The notes beneath the pieces were generated by a model, which searched no databases, was not told the DNA's origin, and saw only the letters and a list, made by a program, of their open reading frames with translations. From contig CAMBBW010000005.1 in the NCBI GenBank assembly GCA_945863425.1, positions 1 to 38,976 of the forward strand: a stretch of DNA of 38,976 bases, given 5' to 3'. Each line of letters starts with the position of its first letter. Position 1 is the stretch's first letter. Origin of the DNA: Lishizhenia tianjinensis. Lineage in GTDB: Bacteria > Bacteroidota > Bacteroidia > Flavobacteriales_D > Crocinitomicaceae. The position numbers and the translations under genes were made by a program. Shown here one piece after another: positions 32,859 through 38,976 of this stretch.

Positions 32859-33632
32859 ATGCGAACCTTAATTTCTATTGGCTCTTTTTTATGGAAAGTC
32901 TATATTGGAATTGTCTTTATTTTTTTCGCTGTTTTTCTGTATCCATTTTTTTTAGTCCTTCTGTGGAATCGTAAATGGAGAAAATTCAGTTTTAAATTAT
33001 TCGTCTTTTGGAGTTGGATGATGCGAATCTTTTGTTTTTACAAAATTAAACGTATTAAAAACAGTGTTTTACCCGAACCACCTTATGTCATTGTGGCCAA
33101 TCACACTTCCTATTTAGACATATTTTTTATGTATTCTCTTTTTCCGAAAAATCCGTTTGTTTTTTTAGGTAAAAGTGAAATTTTAAGTTATCCGATTATT
33201 AGAACCTATTTTCAAGATTTAAATGTGCCTGTTTTTCGAGATAATAAACGCAAGGCAGCTCGTTCTTACATGGAATCAATTAAAAAGGTAGAGGAAGGAT
33301 ATTCTTTAGTTATTTTTCCAGAAGGAGGAATTCCGGATAATGATATTCCGCGCATGAAGCACTTTAAGGAAGGGGCTTTCAAATTAGCTCAAAGCTGTAA
33401 TATTCCAGTTATTCCAGTAACTTTTACAAATAACTTTAAACTTTTTTCGGATCCTACACATCATCATGGCACGGCTCATCCAGGAATTTCTAAGGTTCAT
33501 ATTCATTCATATATTCCCAAAGAACAAGTTGTTGAGATGTCTGTTAGCGACTTGGCCTCCCTTTGTTTTTCAACCATTAATCAACCGCTTTTGGAGGAAT
33601 ACCCGCGATTAAGAGATCAAAAAGCACAATGA
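32859..33632 (+). CDS. plsC: 1-acyl-sn-glycerol-3-phosphate acyltransferase (PlsC-like)
   Basis: Membrane-associated acyltransferase of the PlsC family, which acylates lysophosphatidic acid to phosphatidic acid in phospholipid synthesis. The 257 residues begin with a hydrophobic segment (about 10-37), then motif I 'NHTSYLD' (81-87), motif II around 'VPVFRDNKRKAA' (123-134) and motif III 'FPEGG' (153-157). 'IPVIPVTFTN' follows as motif IV. Bacteria often have several paralogues with other acceptors (ornithine lipids, lipid A), so the exact substrate is not proven. The glycosyltransferase gene starts 1 nt after its stop, a clear operon. Confidence 0.85.
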   Translation: MRTLISIGSFLWKVYIGIVFIFFAVFLYPFFLVLLWNRKWRKFSFKLFVFWSWMMRIFCFYKIKRIKNSVLPEPPYVIVANHTSYLDIFFMYSLFPKNPFVFLGKSEILSYPIIRTYFQDLNVPVFRDNKRKAARSYMESIKKVEEGYSLVIFPEGGIPDNDIPRMKHFKEGAFKLAQSCNIPVIPVTFTNNFKLFSDPTHHHGTAHPGISKVHIHSYIPKEQVVEMSVSDLASLCFSTINQPLLEEYPRLRDQKAQ

Positions 33633-33633
33633 A

Positions 33634-34521
33634 ATGAAAGTTGCAGGATTTACTTTTATAAAGAATGCATTGATTTATGATTATCCAATTGTAGAAGCCA
33701 TACAATCGATTCTTGCCATATGTGATGAGGTGGTTGTTGCTGTCGGAAAATCGGATGATAAAACACTAGAATTGATACAAGCTATTCATCCATCAAAAAT
33801 CAGAATCGTTGAAACAGTTTGGGATGAGTCTTTGCGCGAAGGTGGGAGAGTTTTAGCAGTTGAAACGGATAAAGCGTTTGCTGCAATTTCCAAAGAAATG
33901 GATTGGGCGATATACATTCAAGGGGACGAAGTGATCCATGAAGATTACCTGGAAAACATGAAATTGGGAATGGAAAAATGCTTGAAAGAATCAGAAATTG
34001 ATGGACTTTTATTTCGGTATCAACATTTTTATGGTTCCTATGATTATGTGGGTTCATCGCCCGGTTGGTATCGAAATGAGATTCGAATCGTCCGAAATGA
34101 TAAATCAATATATTCATACAAAGACGCACAAGGTTTTCGGAAAAATGAAAATGAGAAACTGAATGTTGCCAGCATCGATGCCGAAGTTTATCATTATGGT
34201 TGGGTGAAAGATCCACGGGCGATGCAATTGAAACAAGAATCATTCAATAAACTATGGCATGACGATTCTTGGGTAGATCAGCACGTTGTAAAAGCGGATG
34301 AATTTGATTATGAAAGTCATATTTCAGAATTGAAAAAATTTGACGGGTCACACCCTCAAGTTATGGAAAGCAGAATTAATCAAAAAAATTGGAAATTTGA
34401 TTTTGATATTTCACGGAATAAAAGAAATTTGAAAGACTGGTTCAAGAATTTCCTTTACACGTATCTTAACATAAACGTGAGTTATAAAAACTACCGCTTG
34501 GTCAAAAGAATTAAGGAATAG
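33634..34521 (+). CDS. Family 2-like glycosyltransferase
   Basis: A GT-A-fold glycosyltransferase of 295 residues. Seen are the nucleotide-binding start 'VAGFTFIKNALIYDYPIVEA' (3-22), 'CDEVVVAVGKSDDKT', and a metal-site-like acid in 'MDWAIYIQGDEVIHE' (QGDE in place of DXD). Conserved-looking 'SSPGWYRNEIRIVRN' and 'VYHYGWVKDPRAM' follow. It lacks membrane segments. Donor and acceptor are unknown; a lipid- or LPS-related glycan is possible because the acyltransferase gene lies 1 nt upstream. Its end overlaps the convergent lipoprotein gene by 11 bp. Confidence 0.8.
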   Translation: MKVAGFTFIKNALIYDYPIVEAIQSILAICDEVVVAVGKSDDKTLELIQAIHPSKIRIVETVWDESLREGGRVLAVETDKAFAAISKEMDWAIYIQGDEVIHEDYLENMKLGMEKCLKESEIDGLLFRYQHFYGSYDYVGSSPGWYRNEIRIVRNDKSIYSYKDAQGFRKNENEKLNVASIDAEVYHYGWVKDPRAMQLKQESFNKLWHDDSWVDQHVVKADEFDYESHISELKKFDGSHPQVMESRINQKNWKFDFDISRNKRNLKDWFKNFLYTYLNINVSYKNYRLVKRIKE

Positions 34522-34846
34522 CTGTTACCGATCCAATGGCAGCAACACCATCAATGGAGCATCCTTCGGGTGATTTAGCCTTGCTTATGGTTGCAAAAAA
34601 CTGCAAATTCAAGCCTTTTTTCTTAAATTTATCCGCTAAGTCTATTGGGTAAATTTTATTACCAACAGTAATTCCCTCTACTTGTGAACTAGTAATTTCA
34701 ATGTAAAAGGGACATCCATTTTCTGATAGATGAACAATGCCTTGGCAATTATAAGCTAATGAAACAGGAAGGTCTTTGTGTGAACAACATGAGCCTGCTG
34801 CAAAAACGATACTCAGTAATAAGGTGAAGGAAAATAACAATTTCAT
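34511..34846 (-). CDS. Small hypothetical lipoprotein
   Basis: Function not recognised. The 111 residues start with a lipoprotein signal peptide, lipobox 'AGSC' and lipidation at Cys20; a second Cys follows directly. The mature ~90 residues have Cys in 'NCQGIVHLSENGCPFYIEI' and 'SPEGCSID', possibly a disulfide pair, and look mostly beta. It overlaps the end of the convergent glycosyltransferase gene by 11 bp. An exact -7 box lies 16 nt upstream. Confidence 0.7.
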   Translation of the reverse strand: MKLLFSFTLLLSIVFAAGSCCSHKDLPVSLAYNCQGIVHLSENGCPFYIEITSSQVEGITVGNKIYPIDLADKFKKKGLNLQFFATISKAKSPEGCSIDGVAAIGSVTAIP

Positions 34847-34862
34847 AGCGCAATATTTTAAA

Positions 34863-34870
34863 CAAATATA
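34863..34870 (-). promoter_or_regulatory. -7 box (TATATTTG) of the small lipoprotein gene
   Basis: Exact TAnnTTTG on the minus strand, 16 nt before the lipoprotein ATG. It directly follows the T-run of an upstream terminator, so the gene should be a separate transcript. Confidence 0.5.
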
Positions 34871-34896
34871 AAAAAAAAGAGGTCATTGCTGACCTC
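34870..34896 (-). terminator. Orphan minus-strand terminator
   Basis: A stem GAGGTC/GACCTC (34879-34884 with 34891-34896), a 6-nt loop, and nine T on the minus strand. No minus-strand protein gene ends here: the next gene on the right is on the plus strand. It may end a small RNA transcribed from about 34900-35050. That stretch also has the inverted repeat TTAAC/GTTAA and two AAACGGTAA copies, 40 bp apart. Confidence 0.7.
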
Positions 34897-34943
34897 CTTT
34901 CCTAATTTAACCTGTAGCTGTTAATTTAGATCCTGATTCAGAT

Positions 34944-34992
34944 AAACGGTAAAGCCTTATTAAGGTTACATTTTTTAAATAAAAAACGGTAA
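34944..34992. repeat. Two AAACGGTAA direct repeats, 40 bp apart
   Basis: AAACGGTAA at 34944-34952 and 34984-34992 lies in the noncoding spacer between the small lipoprotein and the SirB1-like gene. The 40-bp step is about four helical turns. This may be a regulator site or chance. Confidence 0.35.
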
Positions 34993-35042
34993 TTAACACC
35001 ATTTTATGGATAAACATTTCAAAGGCACCTTAAAATTAAATC

Positions 35043-35063
35043 ATTCAAAAAGTACCTTTGAAT
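35043..35063 (+). promoter_or_regulatory. Promoter -7 box and overlapping dyad of the SirB1-like gene
   Basis: TACCTTTG at 35053-35060 is an exact -7 box, 9 nt before the ATG. It is embedded in a perfect dyad ATTCAAA-N7-TTTGAAT (35043-35063). A third TTCAAAGG half-site is at 35018-35025. The arrangement suits a repressor that blocks the promoter. Confidence 0.45.
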
Positions 35064-35069
35064 CGAAAT

Positions 35070-35945
35070 ATGTTGCAAGCTACTTCCATACAAGCATTAA
35101 TTAGATTGGTCGACGATCCGGATGATCATATCTATGAACATGTTCGAGAAGAGTTGATTCGTTGTGGGACATCGGCTTTGCCTTTTCTTGAAAACACTTG
35201 GGAAAATGATCTTTTTGGAAATAATCACCACAATAGAATCGATGATATTATTCGAGATATTCAGTTCGAGGAAGTTAAAAAAGAACTTAATAATTGGTTG
35301 AATTCTTCTGATAAAGATTTATTGAAAGGTGCATGTATCATTGCAAAATATGAATTCCCTGACTTAGATGAAACAGAGATTATTGATTTAATTCAAAATA
35401 TTAGACGAGATATTTGGCTTGAGTTGAATGACAATCAAACCGCTTTTGAAAAAGTAAAGATTTTTAATAAAATATTTTTTGCGCATCATCAGTTTGAAGG
35501 GGATGCGGATGATTTTTTATCGCCACCAAATTCGTACATCAATCAAGTATTAGCAACGCGAAAAGGAAATCCGTTGAGTTTGAGTTTGATTTATAGCGTA
35601 ATTGCCCAATCGTTGGATTTACCTGTTTATGGGGTTAATTTACCCAATCATTTTGTGTTGGCATATATGGATGTGAATGGCATTCATGTGTTAAATGATC
35701 AGGAAAATGAATACGGTGTATTATTTTACATCAACACTTTCGCAAAAGGATCTTTGTTTGATACAACTGAGATTAAGGCCTTTTTGGATGGATTGAATGT
35801 TCCGCACAAACGAGAGTATTTTGAGCCTTGTTCCAATACAGCAATAATTAGACGAATGCTAACAAACTTAATCACTACTTATCAAAAAAATGGCAGATCG
35901 AAAAAAGTGGAGGATTTAAGTTTATTACGAACTATTTTAGACTAA
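35070..35945 (+). CDS. SirB1/transglutaminase-like family protein
   Basis: A 291-residue cytoplasmic protein of the SirB1 (Transglut_core2) family, whose biochemical role is not established. The N-terminal ~110 residues look like helical repeats ('HVREELIRCGTSALPFLENT'). The core has 'DADDFLSPPNSYINQVLATR' and 'GNPLSLSLIYSVIAQSLDLP', where transglutaminases have their Cys; here the position is not a Cys, so it is probably non-catalytic. 'GVNLPNHFVLAYMD' contains the family His. I chose the ATG at 35070 because the in-frame TTG at 35058 lies inside the promoter box. The DUF985 gene starts 2 nt after the stop codon. Confidence 0.82.
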   Translation: MLQATSIQALIRLVDDPDDHIYEHVREELIRCGTSALPFLENTWENDLFGNNHHNRIDDIIRDIQFEEVKKELNNWLNSSDKDLLKGACIIAKYEFPDLDETEIIDLIQNIRRDIWLELNDNQTAFEKVKIFNKIFFAHHQFEGDADDFLSPPNSYINQVLATRKGNPLSLSLIYSVIAQSLDLPVYGVNLPNHFVLAYMDVNGIHVLNDQENEYGVLFYINTFAKGSLFDTTEIKAFLDGLNVPHKREYFEPCSNTAIIRRMLTNLITTYQKNGRSKKVEDLSLLRTILD

Positions 35946-35947
35946 CC

Positions 35948-36430
35948 ATGGGAGCAAAATCATTGATTGACCTGTTGAAATTGCTGCCTCATCCTGAGGG
36001 AGGTTATTTTCGCGAAACGTATCGTTCCAATGAAAAAACAGTGAATGCGGAAGGGGCTAACAGAAGTCAAAGTACGGCGATTTATTTCTTGTTAGAAAAT
36101 GAAAATAAGTCTCATTTTCACCGAATCAAGTCGGATGAACTTTGGTTTTTTCACCAGGGAGAACCCATTGAAATCCTATATTTTGAAAATTCAGAGTTGC
36201 ATACCATTCAACTGGGAAATGATTTTCTTACAGGACAGGTTGCTCAAGCAGTAATTCCCGCTAATGTTTGGTTTGCTTCCCGATTGGCGGGTGGTACAGG
36301 ATATGGATTGGTGAGTTGCACGGTTTCTCCTGGATTTGATTTCCTGGATTTTGAAATGGCAACGAAACAAAATTTAGTAGCAGAATTTCCCGATTTTTCT
36401 GAAATCATCGAAGAAATGACCTTGGACTAG
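35948..36430 (+). CDS. Cupin-fold DUF985 protein
   Basis: A 160-residue single-domain protein of the DUF985 (Cupin_5) family. It shows the opening 'LLPHPEGGYFRETYRS' (13-28), 'STAIYFLLENENKSHFHRI' (42-60) and 'DELWFFHQGEPIEI', and ends with 'SPGFDFLDFEMA'. The His-containing beta strands are typical of the cupin metal/substrate pocket. Some relatives are annotated as sugar epimerase-like, but no activity is certain. It is the operon partner of the SirB1-like gene. Its last 4 bp overlap the end of the convergent DCC gene. Confidence 0.88.
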   Translation: MGAKSLIDLLKLLPHPEGGYFRETYRSNEKTVNAEGANRSQSTAIYFLLENENKSHFHRIKSDELWFFHQGEPIEILYFENSELHTIQLGNDFLTGQVAQAVIPANVWFASRLAGGTGYGLVSCTVSPGFDFLDFEMATKQNLVAEFPDFSEIIEEMTLD

Positions 36431-36819
36431 GAAATGAATCGGGTTGAGTTTGCTTTGTAAAGCGCGCACTGAGTATTGGGAATGTGCTTTCTGAAAAAGG
36501 CAACCAAGTCATACAGTAAATCTCTTATAAACCAGGGTGTTATCCAGAATATCAAGCAAATACTCCAAGGTTTTTTTAAGAATGGAATTATTTGAATCAC
36601 GGCACTGGATTTTTTAAATACCTTACTACCATTGTAAAAATAAAGAGTGTTTAAGCGCTTCGCATCGTATCCTTTTCGCTTCAAAAATTCAGTCCCAAAC
36701 TCACTTTGCAAGGAACAAAAAAGTAATTTTTCGCCGCGTTCATTTTTTAAAATAAATTGAATAACGCGGTTGCATAGCCCACAATCTCCGTCATAAAAAA
36801 CGATTGTGTCTTGTTCCAT
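36427..36819 (-). CDS. DCC family thiol-disulfide oxidoreductase-like protein
   Basis: A 130-residue protein with the thioredoxin-like DCC motif 'FYDGDCGLCNRVI' (8-20), giving Cys13 and Cys16 as a CxxC redox pair. 'SLQSEFGTEFLKRKGYD' and 'SSAVIQIIPFLKKPW' follow, as is usual for this family (DUF393). The middle part is hydrophobic and may touch the membrane. The substrate is unknown. It overlaps the desulfurase stop by 1 bp, so a shared job in sulfur or redox handling is possible but unproven. Confidence 0.88.
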   Translation of the reverse strand: MEQDTIVFYDGDCGLCNRVIQFILKNERGEKLLFCSLQSEFGTEFLKRKGYDAKRLNTLYFYNGSKVFKKSSAVIQIIPFLKKPWSICLIFWITPWFIRDLLYDLVAFFRKHIPNTQCALYKANSTRFIS

Positions 36820-38045
36820 TATTTCAACATTTGAATCGCTCTGGCCAATGCCTCGGCAAATAAATCTATTTCCGCTTTCGTATTATATAGGGCAAAAGAA
36901 GCACGAATAGTACCCGGAATTTGATAGAAATCCATTAATGGCTGCGTGCAATGATGACCTGTTCTTACGGCAATTCCTTGTTTGTCTAACAAAGTCCCAA
37001 TATCAAAAGGATGAATGTTTTCAATAACAAAAGAAACAACACTTGCTTTATCGGAAGCAGTTCCAATTATTCTTAGACCATTAAATGAGCTCAAAACTTC
37101 TTCTGCATAGAGCAGCAATGAATGCTCATGTTCTATTACCTGCTCTAGATTCAGTTGTTGCATAAATTCAAAAGCCTTTCCTAGTGCAATTCCACCAGAA
37201 ATATGCGGCGTTCCGGCTTCAAATTTATGGGGCAATTCATTATACGTTGTTTTAGCAAAACTCACTTTTGCAATCATATCACCCCCACCTTGGTAGGGTG
37301 GAAGGCTGTCTAAAATTTGTTTTTTACCATAGAGAATTCCAACTCCTGTTGGTCCATACACTTTGTGACCTCCGAAAGCAAAAAAATCACAATCTAACGC
37401 TTGAACATCAATGGGGAAATGTTGAATGCTCTGAGCTCCATCGATTAATACTTTAGCGCCAACGGCATGTGCTTTTTTGATTAGATTTTCAACTGGGTTT
37501 ATCGTTCCAAGGGTATTTGATACATGGGTTATGGAAAGTAATTTGGTTTTTTCTGACAACAAATTATCAAATGCTTCCAAATCTAATTCTCCGTTTTCAT
37601 GAATTGGAATCACCTTTAAAACCAGCCCTTTTCGTTCGCAAAGCATTTGCCAAGGCACGATATTGGAATGATGTTCCATGTAAGAAATCAGAATTTCATC
37701 CCCCTTTTGTAGGGTTTCTCCCATGGAAAAGGCCACTAAGTTTATGGAATCAGTTGTTCCTTTGGTGAAAATCACTTCACACGATTCAGCGGCATGAATA
37801 TAGGATTGAATTGTTGCCCGCGCATTTTCGTAAGCAGATGTTGCCTCTTGACTCAAAAAATGAACTCCCCGGTGGATATTTGCATTCTCGTAGGAGTAAT
37901 AGTTTGTGATGGAGTCAATTACTAGTTGCGGTTTTTGAGCCGTGGCGCCATTATCCAAGTAAACCAATTTTTTGCCATTCACACTGCGCTGCAAAATGGG
38001 AAATTGATTTCTAATTTCTTCCACGTTAAATTGGGATGCATTCAT
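36819..38045 (-). CDS. sufS: SufS-type cysteine desulfurase
   Basis: PLP enzyme that removes sulfur from cysteine as an enzyme persulfide for Fe-S cluster assembly. The 408 residues equal the class II (SufS/CsdA) length. Seen are 'YLDNGATAQKP' (29-39), 'NIHRGVHFLSQEAT' (56-69), 'IDGAQSIQHFPIDVQ' (201-215) with the PLP Asp, and 'FAFGGHKVYGPTGVG' with Schiff-base Lys228. The class II 'RTGHHCTQPLM' holds persulfide Cys366. No sufBCD, sufE or sufU is next to it. It starts 26 nt after the M28 peptidase stop and overlaps the DCC gene by 1 bp. Confidence 0.93.
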   Translation of the reverse strand: MNASQFNVEEIRNQFPILQRSVNGKKLVYLDNGATAQKPQLVIDSITNYYSYENANIHRGVHFLSQEATSAYENARATIQSYIHAAESCEVIFTKGTTDSINLVAFSMGETLQKGDEILISYMEHHSNIVPWQMLCERKGLVLKVIPIHENGELDLEAFDNLLSEKTKLLSITHVSNTLGTINPVENLIKKAHAVGAKVLIDGAQSIQHFPIDVQALDCDFFAFGGHKVYGPTGVGILYGKKQILDSLPPYQGGGDMIAKVSFAKTTYNELPHKFEAGTPHISGGIALGKAFEFMQQLNLEQVIEHEHSLLLYAEEVLSSFNGLRIIGTASDKASVVSFVIENIHPFDIGTLLDKQGIAVRTGHHCTQPLMDFYQIPGTIRASFALYNTKAEIDLFAEALARAIQMLK

Positions 38046-38071
38046 AGTACAAAAATACGAATCTTTAGATG

Positions 38072-38976
38072 TTAATGGGCTATCAATACCTGAAAGGTAG
38101 CGTCTATCACTTTCGCCATTCGATCAATGTCTAGGGTTTCCAACGTATCTGTTGTTTTGTGATAATTTTTGTTTCTGTAAAAGGCAGTGTCTGTAATCAT
38201 TAGTGCATCAATTCCAATTTTCCAATAATTCAAATGGTCTGAGAAATCGATTCCAGGAAGAGATGTTGGCGCTGAAAACTTTTTCGCCTTGATTTTTCGT
38301 TCTGCTTTAAATTTTTTAATAAATCGTTTGACAAAATGTCCTGCTGTTGATTTTCGCACAAGGGTTATGTAATCGCCTTTTCCACCATAAACTAGTTTTA
38401 AAATACCTATCGGATAATCTTGTGATTTCTTAGTGTCTTTGAAATAAGCAATCATTTCAAGGCTCACCATTCCAAGTATTTGGTCTTTTATCCCTTCAAC
38501 GGATTTTGCATGTACAGCACTTCCCATATAATCGGTCCGAAAAAAAGGTGGCTCCTCTAAGGTATACGCTACCAAATCGATTCTGTTTTCCAGTTTTTTA
38601 TGTTGCATTAACCTTCCCAATTCCAATAACCCAACTGTACCGCTTGCGTTGTCGTCTGCTCCTTCTTGATTTCCGCATACGTCATAATGTGCGCCTACAA
38701 TAATCCGATTCTTCTGATCAGTACCAAAACTTGCAATCACATTGCGATAGGTGACCCCATTTATTTTAAACGGTTGATAATAAACAGTATCGGCATACTT
38801 TGAAAAATCACGAAAAATATAAGCGGCAACAGAATCCAATTCATCTGGGTTTTCAAAATGCCTGTATTTATCTCGTTTGGTTATAATGCGCAGGTGTTCT
38901 CGAATCAAATTAGTGTCGGACTCTATTTGAGCAAAGGTTTGACTAAAAAAAACAAAGAGAAATAATTGAAAAAATA
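38072..38976 (-). CDS. Exported M28 family aminopeptidase, start outside the window
   Basis: Zinc metallopeptidase of the M28 family. The frame stays open past the in-frame TTG at 38908 to the right edge. The extra residues read '...FQLFLFVFFSQTFAQ', the end of a signal peptide with likely cleavage after 'TFA'. The gene is therefore cut at its 5' end and the TTG is not the start. Metal-site motifs are 'GAHYDVCGNQEGADDNASG' (first His and bridging Asp), the general-base 'EEPPF', and 'TDTAFYRNKNYHKTTDT' with the last His. Members act as aminopeptidases or glutaminyl cyclases; the DDNASG block favours a peptidase. It acts outside the cytoplasm. The sufS start is 26 nt downstream. Confidence 0.88.
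   Translation of the reverse strand, partial: FFQLFLFVFFSQTFAQIESDTNLIREHLRIITKRDKYRHFENPDELDSVAAYIFRDFSKYADTVYYQPFKINGVTYRNVIASFGTDQKNRIIVGAHYDVCGNQEGADDNASGTVGLLELGRLMQHKKLENRIDLVAYTLEEPPFFRTDYMGSAVHAKSVEGIKDQILGMVSLEMIAYFKDTKKSQDYPIGILKLVYGGKGDYITLVRKSTAGHFVKRFIKKFKAERKIKAKKFSAPTSLPGIDFSDHLNYWKIGIDALMITDTAFYRNKNYHKTTDTLETLDIDRMAKVIDATFQVLIAH

Noticed and set aside
34879-34896. Terminator of the plus-strand glycosyltransferase gene
   Set aside because: On the plus strand the stem is followed by CTTTCCT rather than a T-run, and it lies 350 nt past the stop codon; the T-run is on the minus strand.
36819-38045. Part of a full SUF Fe-S cluster operon
   Set aside because: Only the desulfurase is present; neighbours are an M28 peptidase and a DCC protein, with no sufBCDE or sufU in the window.

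Overview
The window looks like chromosomal DNA of a Bacteroidota bacterium, most likely order Flavobacteriales; a family-level guess of Crocinitomicaceae type is weak. The evidence is the AT-rich sequence, promoters with the Bacteroidota -7 box TAnnTTTG rather than sigma70 -10 boxes, almost no Shine-Dalgarno sequences, a long MraY with a periplasmic-type insertion, a PASTA-tailed FtsI, a membrane-anchored HU/SPOR protein, and a TonB receptor with a carboxypeptidase-like N-terminal domain.

Layout. (a) 1-600: the C-terminal end of a tyrosine recombinase, three TTCCTCAC repeats and a tRNA(CAT) gene whose 3' end faces the recombinase. This looks like the right end of an integrated element. (b) 672-2490: divergent ispE and accA (isoprenoid and fatty-acid precursors). 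(c) 2629-9018, + strand: TonB receptor and kdsB (overlapping), then the HU-TM-SPOR protein, an exported papain-like peptidase and a lipoprotein. (d) 9081-11683, - strand: a small membrane protein, a SulP anion transporter and a beta carbonic anhydrase, probably one bicarbonate/CO2 unit. Then kbl. (e) 13017-29336, - strand: a compact dcw cluster in the order mraZ, rsmH, ftsL-like, ftsI, murE, mraY, murD, unknown ORF, ftsW, murG, murC, ftsQ, ftsA, ftsZ, yqeY. Most junctions overlap or are a few bases apart, and the cluster ends in a clear terminator. (f) 29633-38976: exported lytic transglycosylase, msrB, rhomboid, trpS, plsC, glycosyltransferase, lipoprotein, SirB1-like protein, DUF985 cupin, DCC protein, sufS-type desulfurase, and an M28 peptidase running off the right edge.

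The dcw genes build the peptidoglycan precursor (MurC/D/E, MraY, MurG), polymerise and cross-link it at the septum (FtsW, FtsI), and assemble the divisome (FtsZ, FtsA, FtsQ, FtsL). The most interesting points are: a 154-residue ORF inserted between murD and ftsW that lines up, by eye, with the C-terminal domain of its neighbour MurD; two perfect inverted 18-bp copies of a tandem GTGGTAAAAA repeat in front of mraZ, a likely MraZ operator; and three genes whose exact TAnnTTTG box lies 4 nt before the ATG, predicting leaderless mRNAs. No CRISPR array, insertion sequence or rRNA was seen. No computational search was run; all family calls are from motif recognition.
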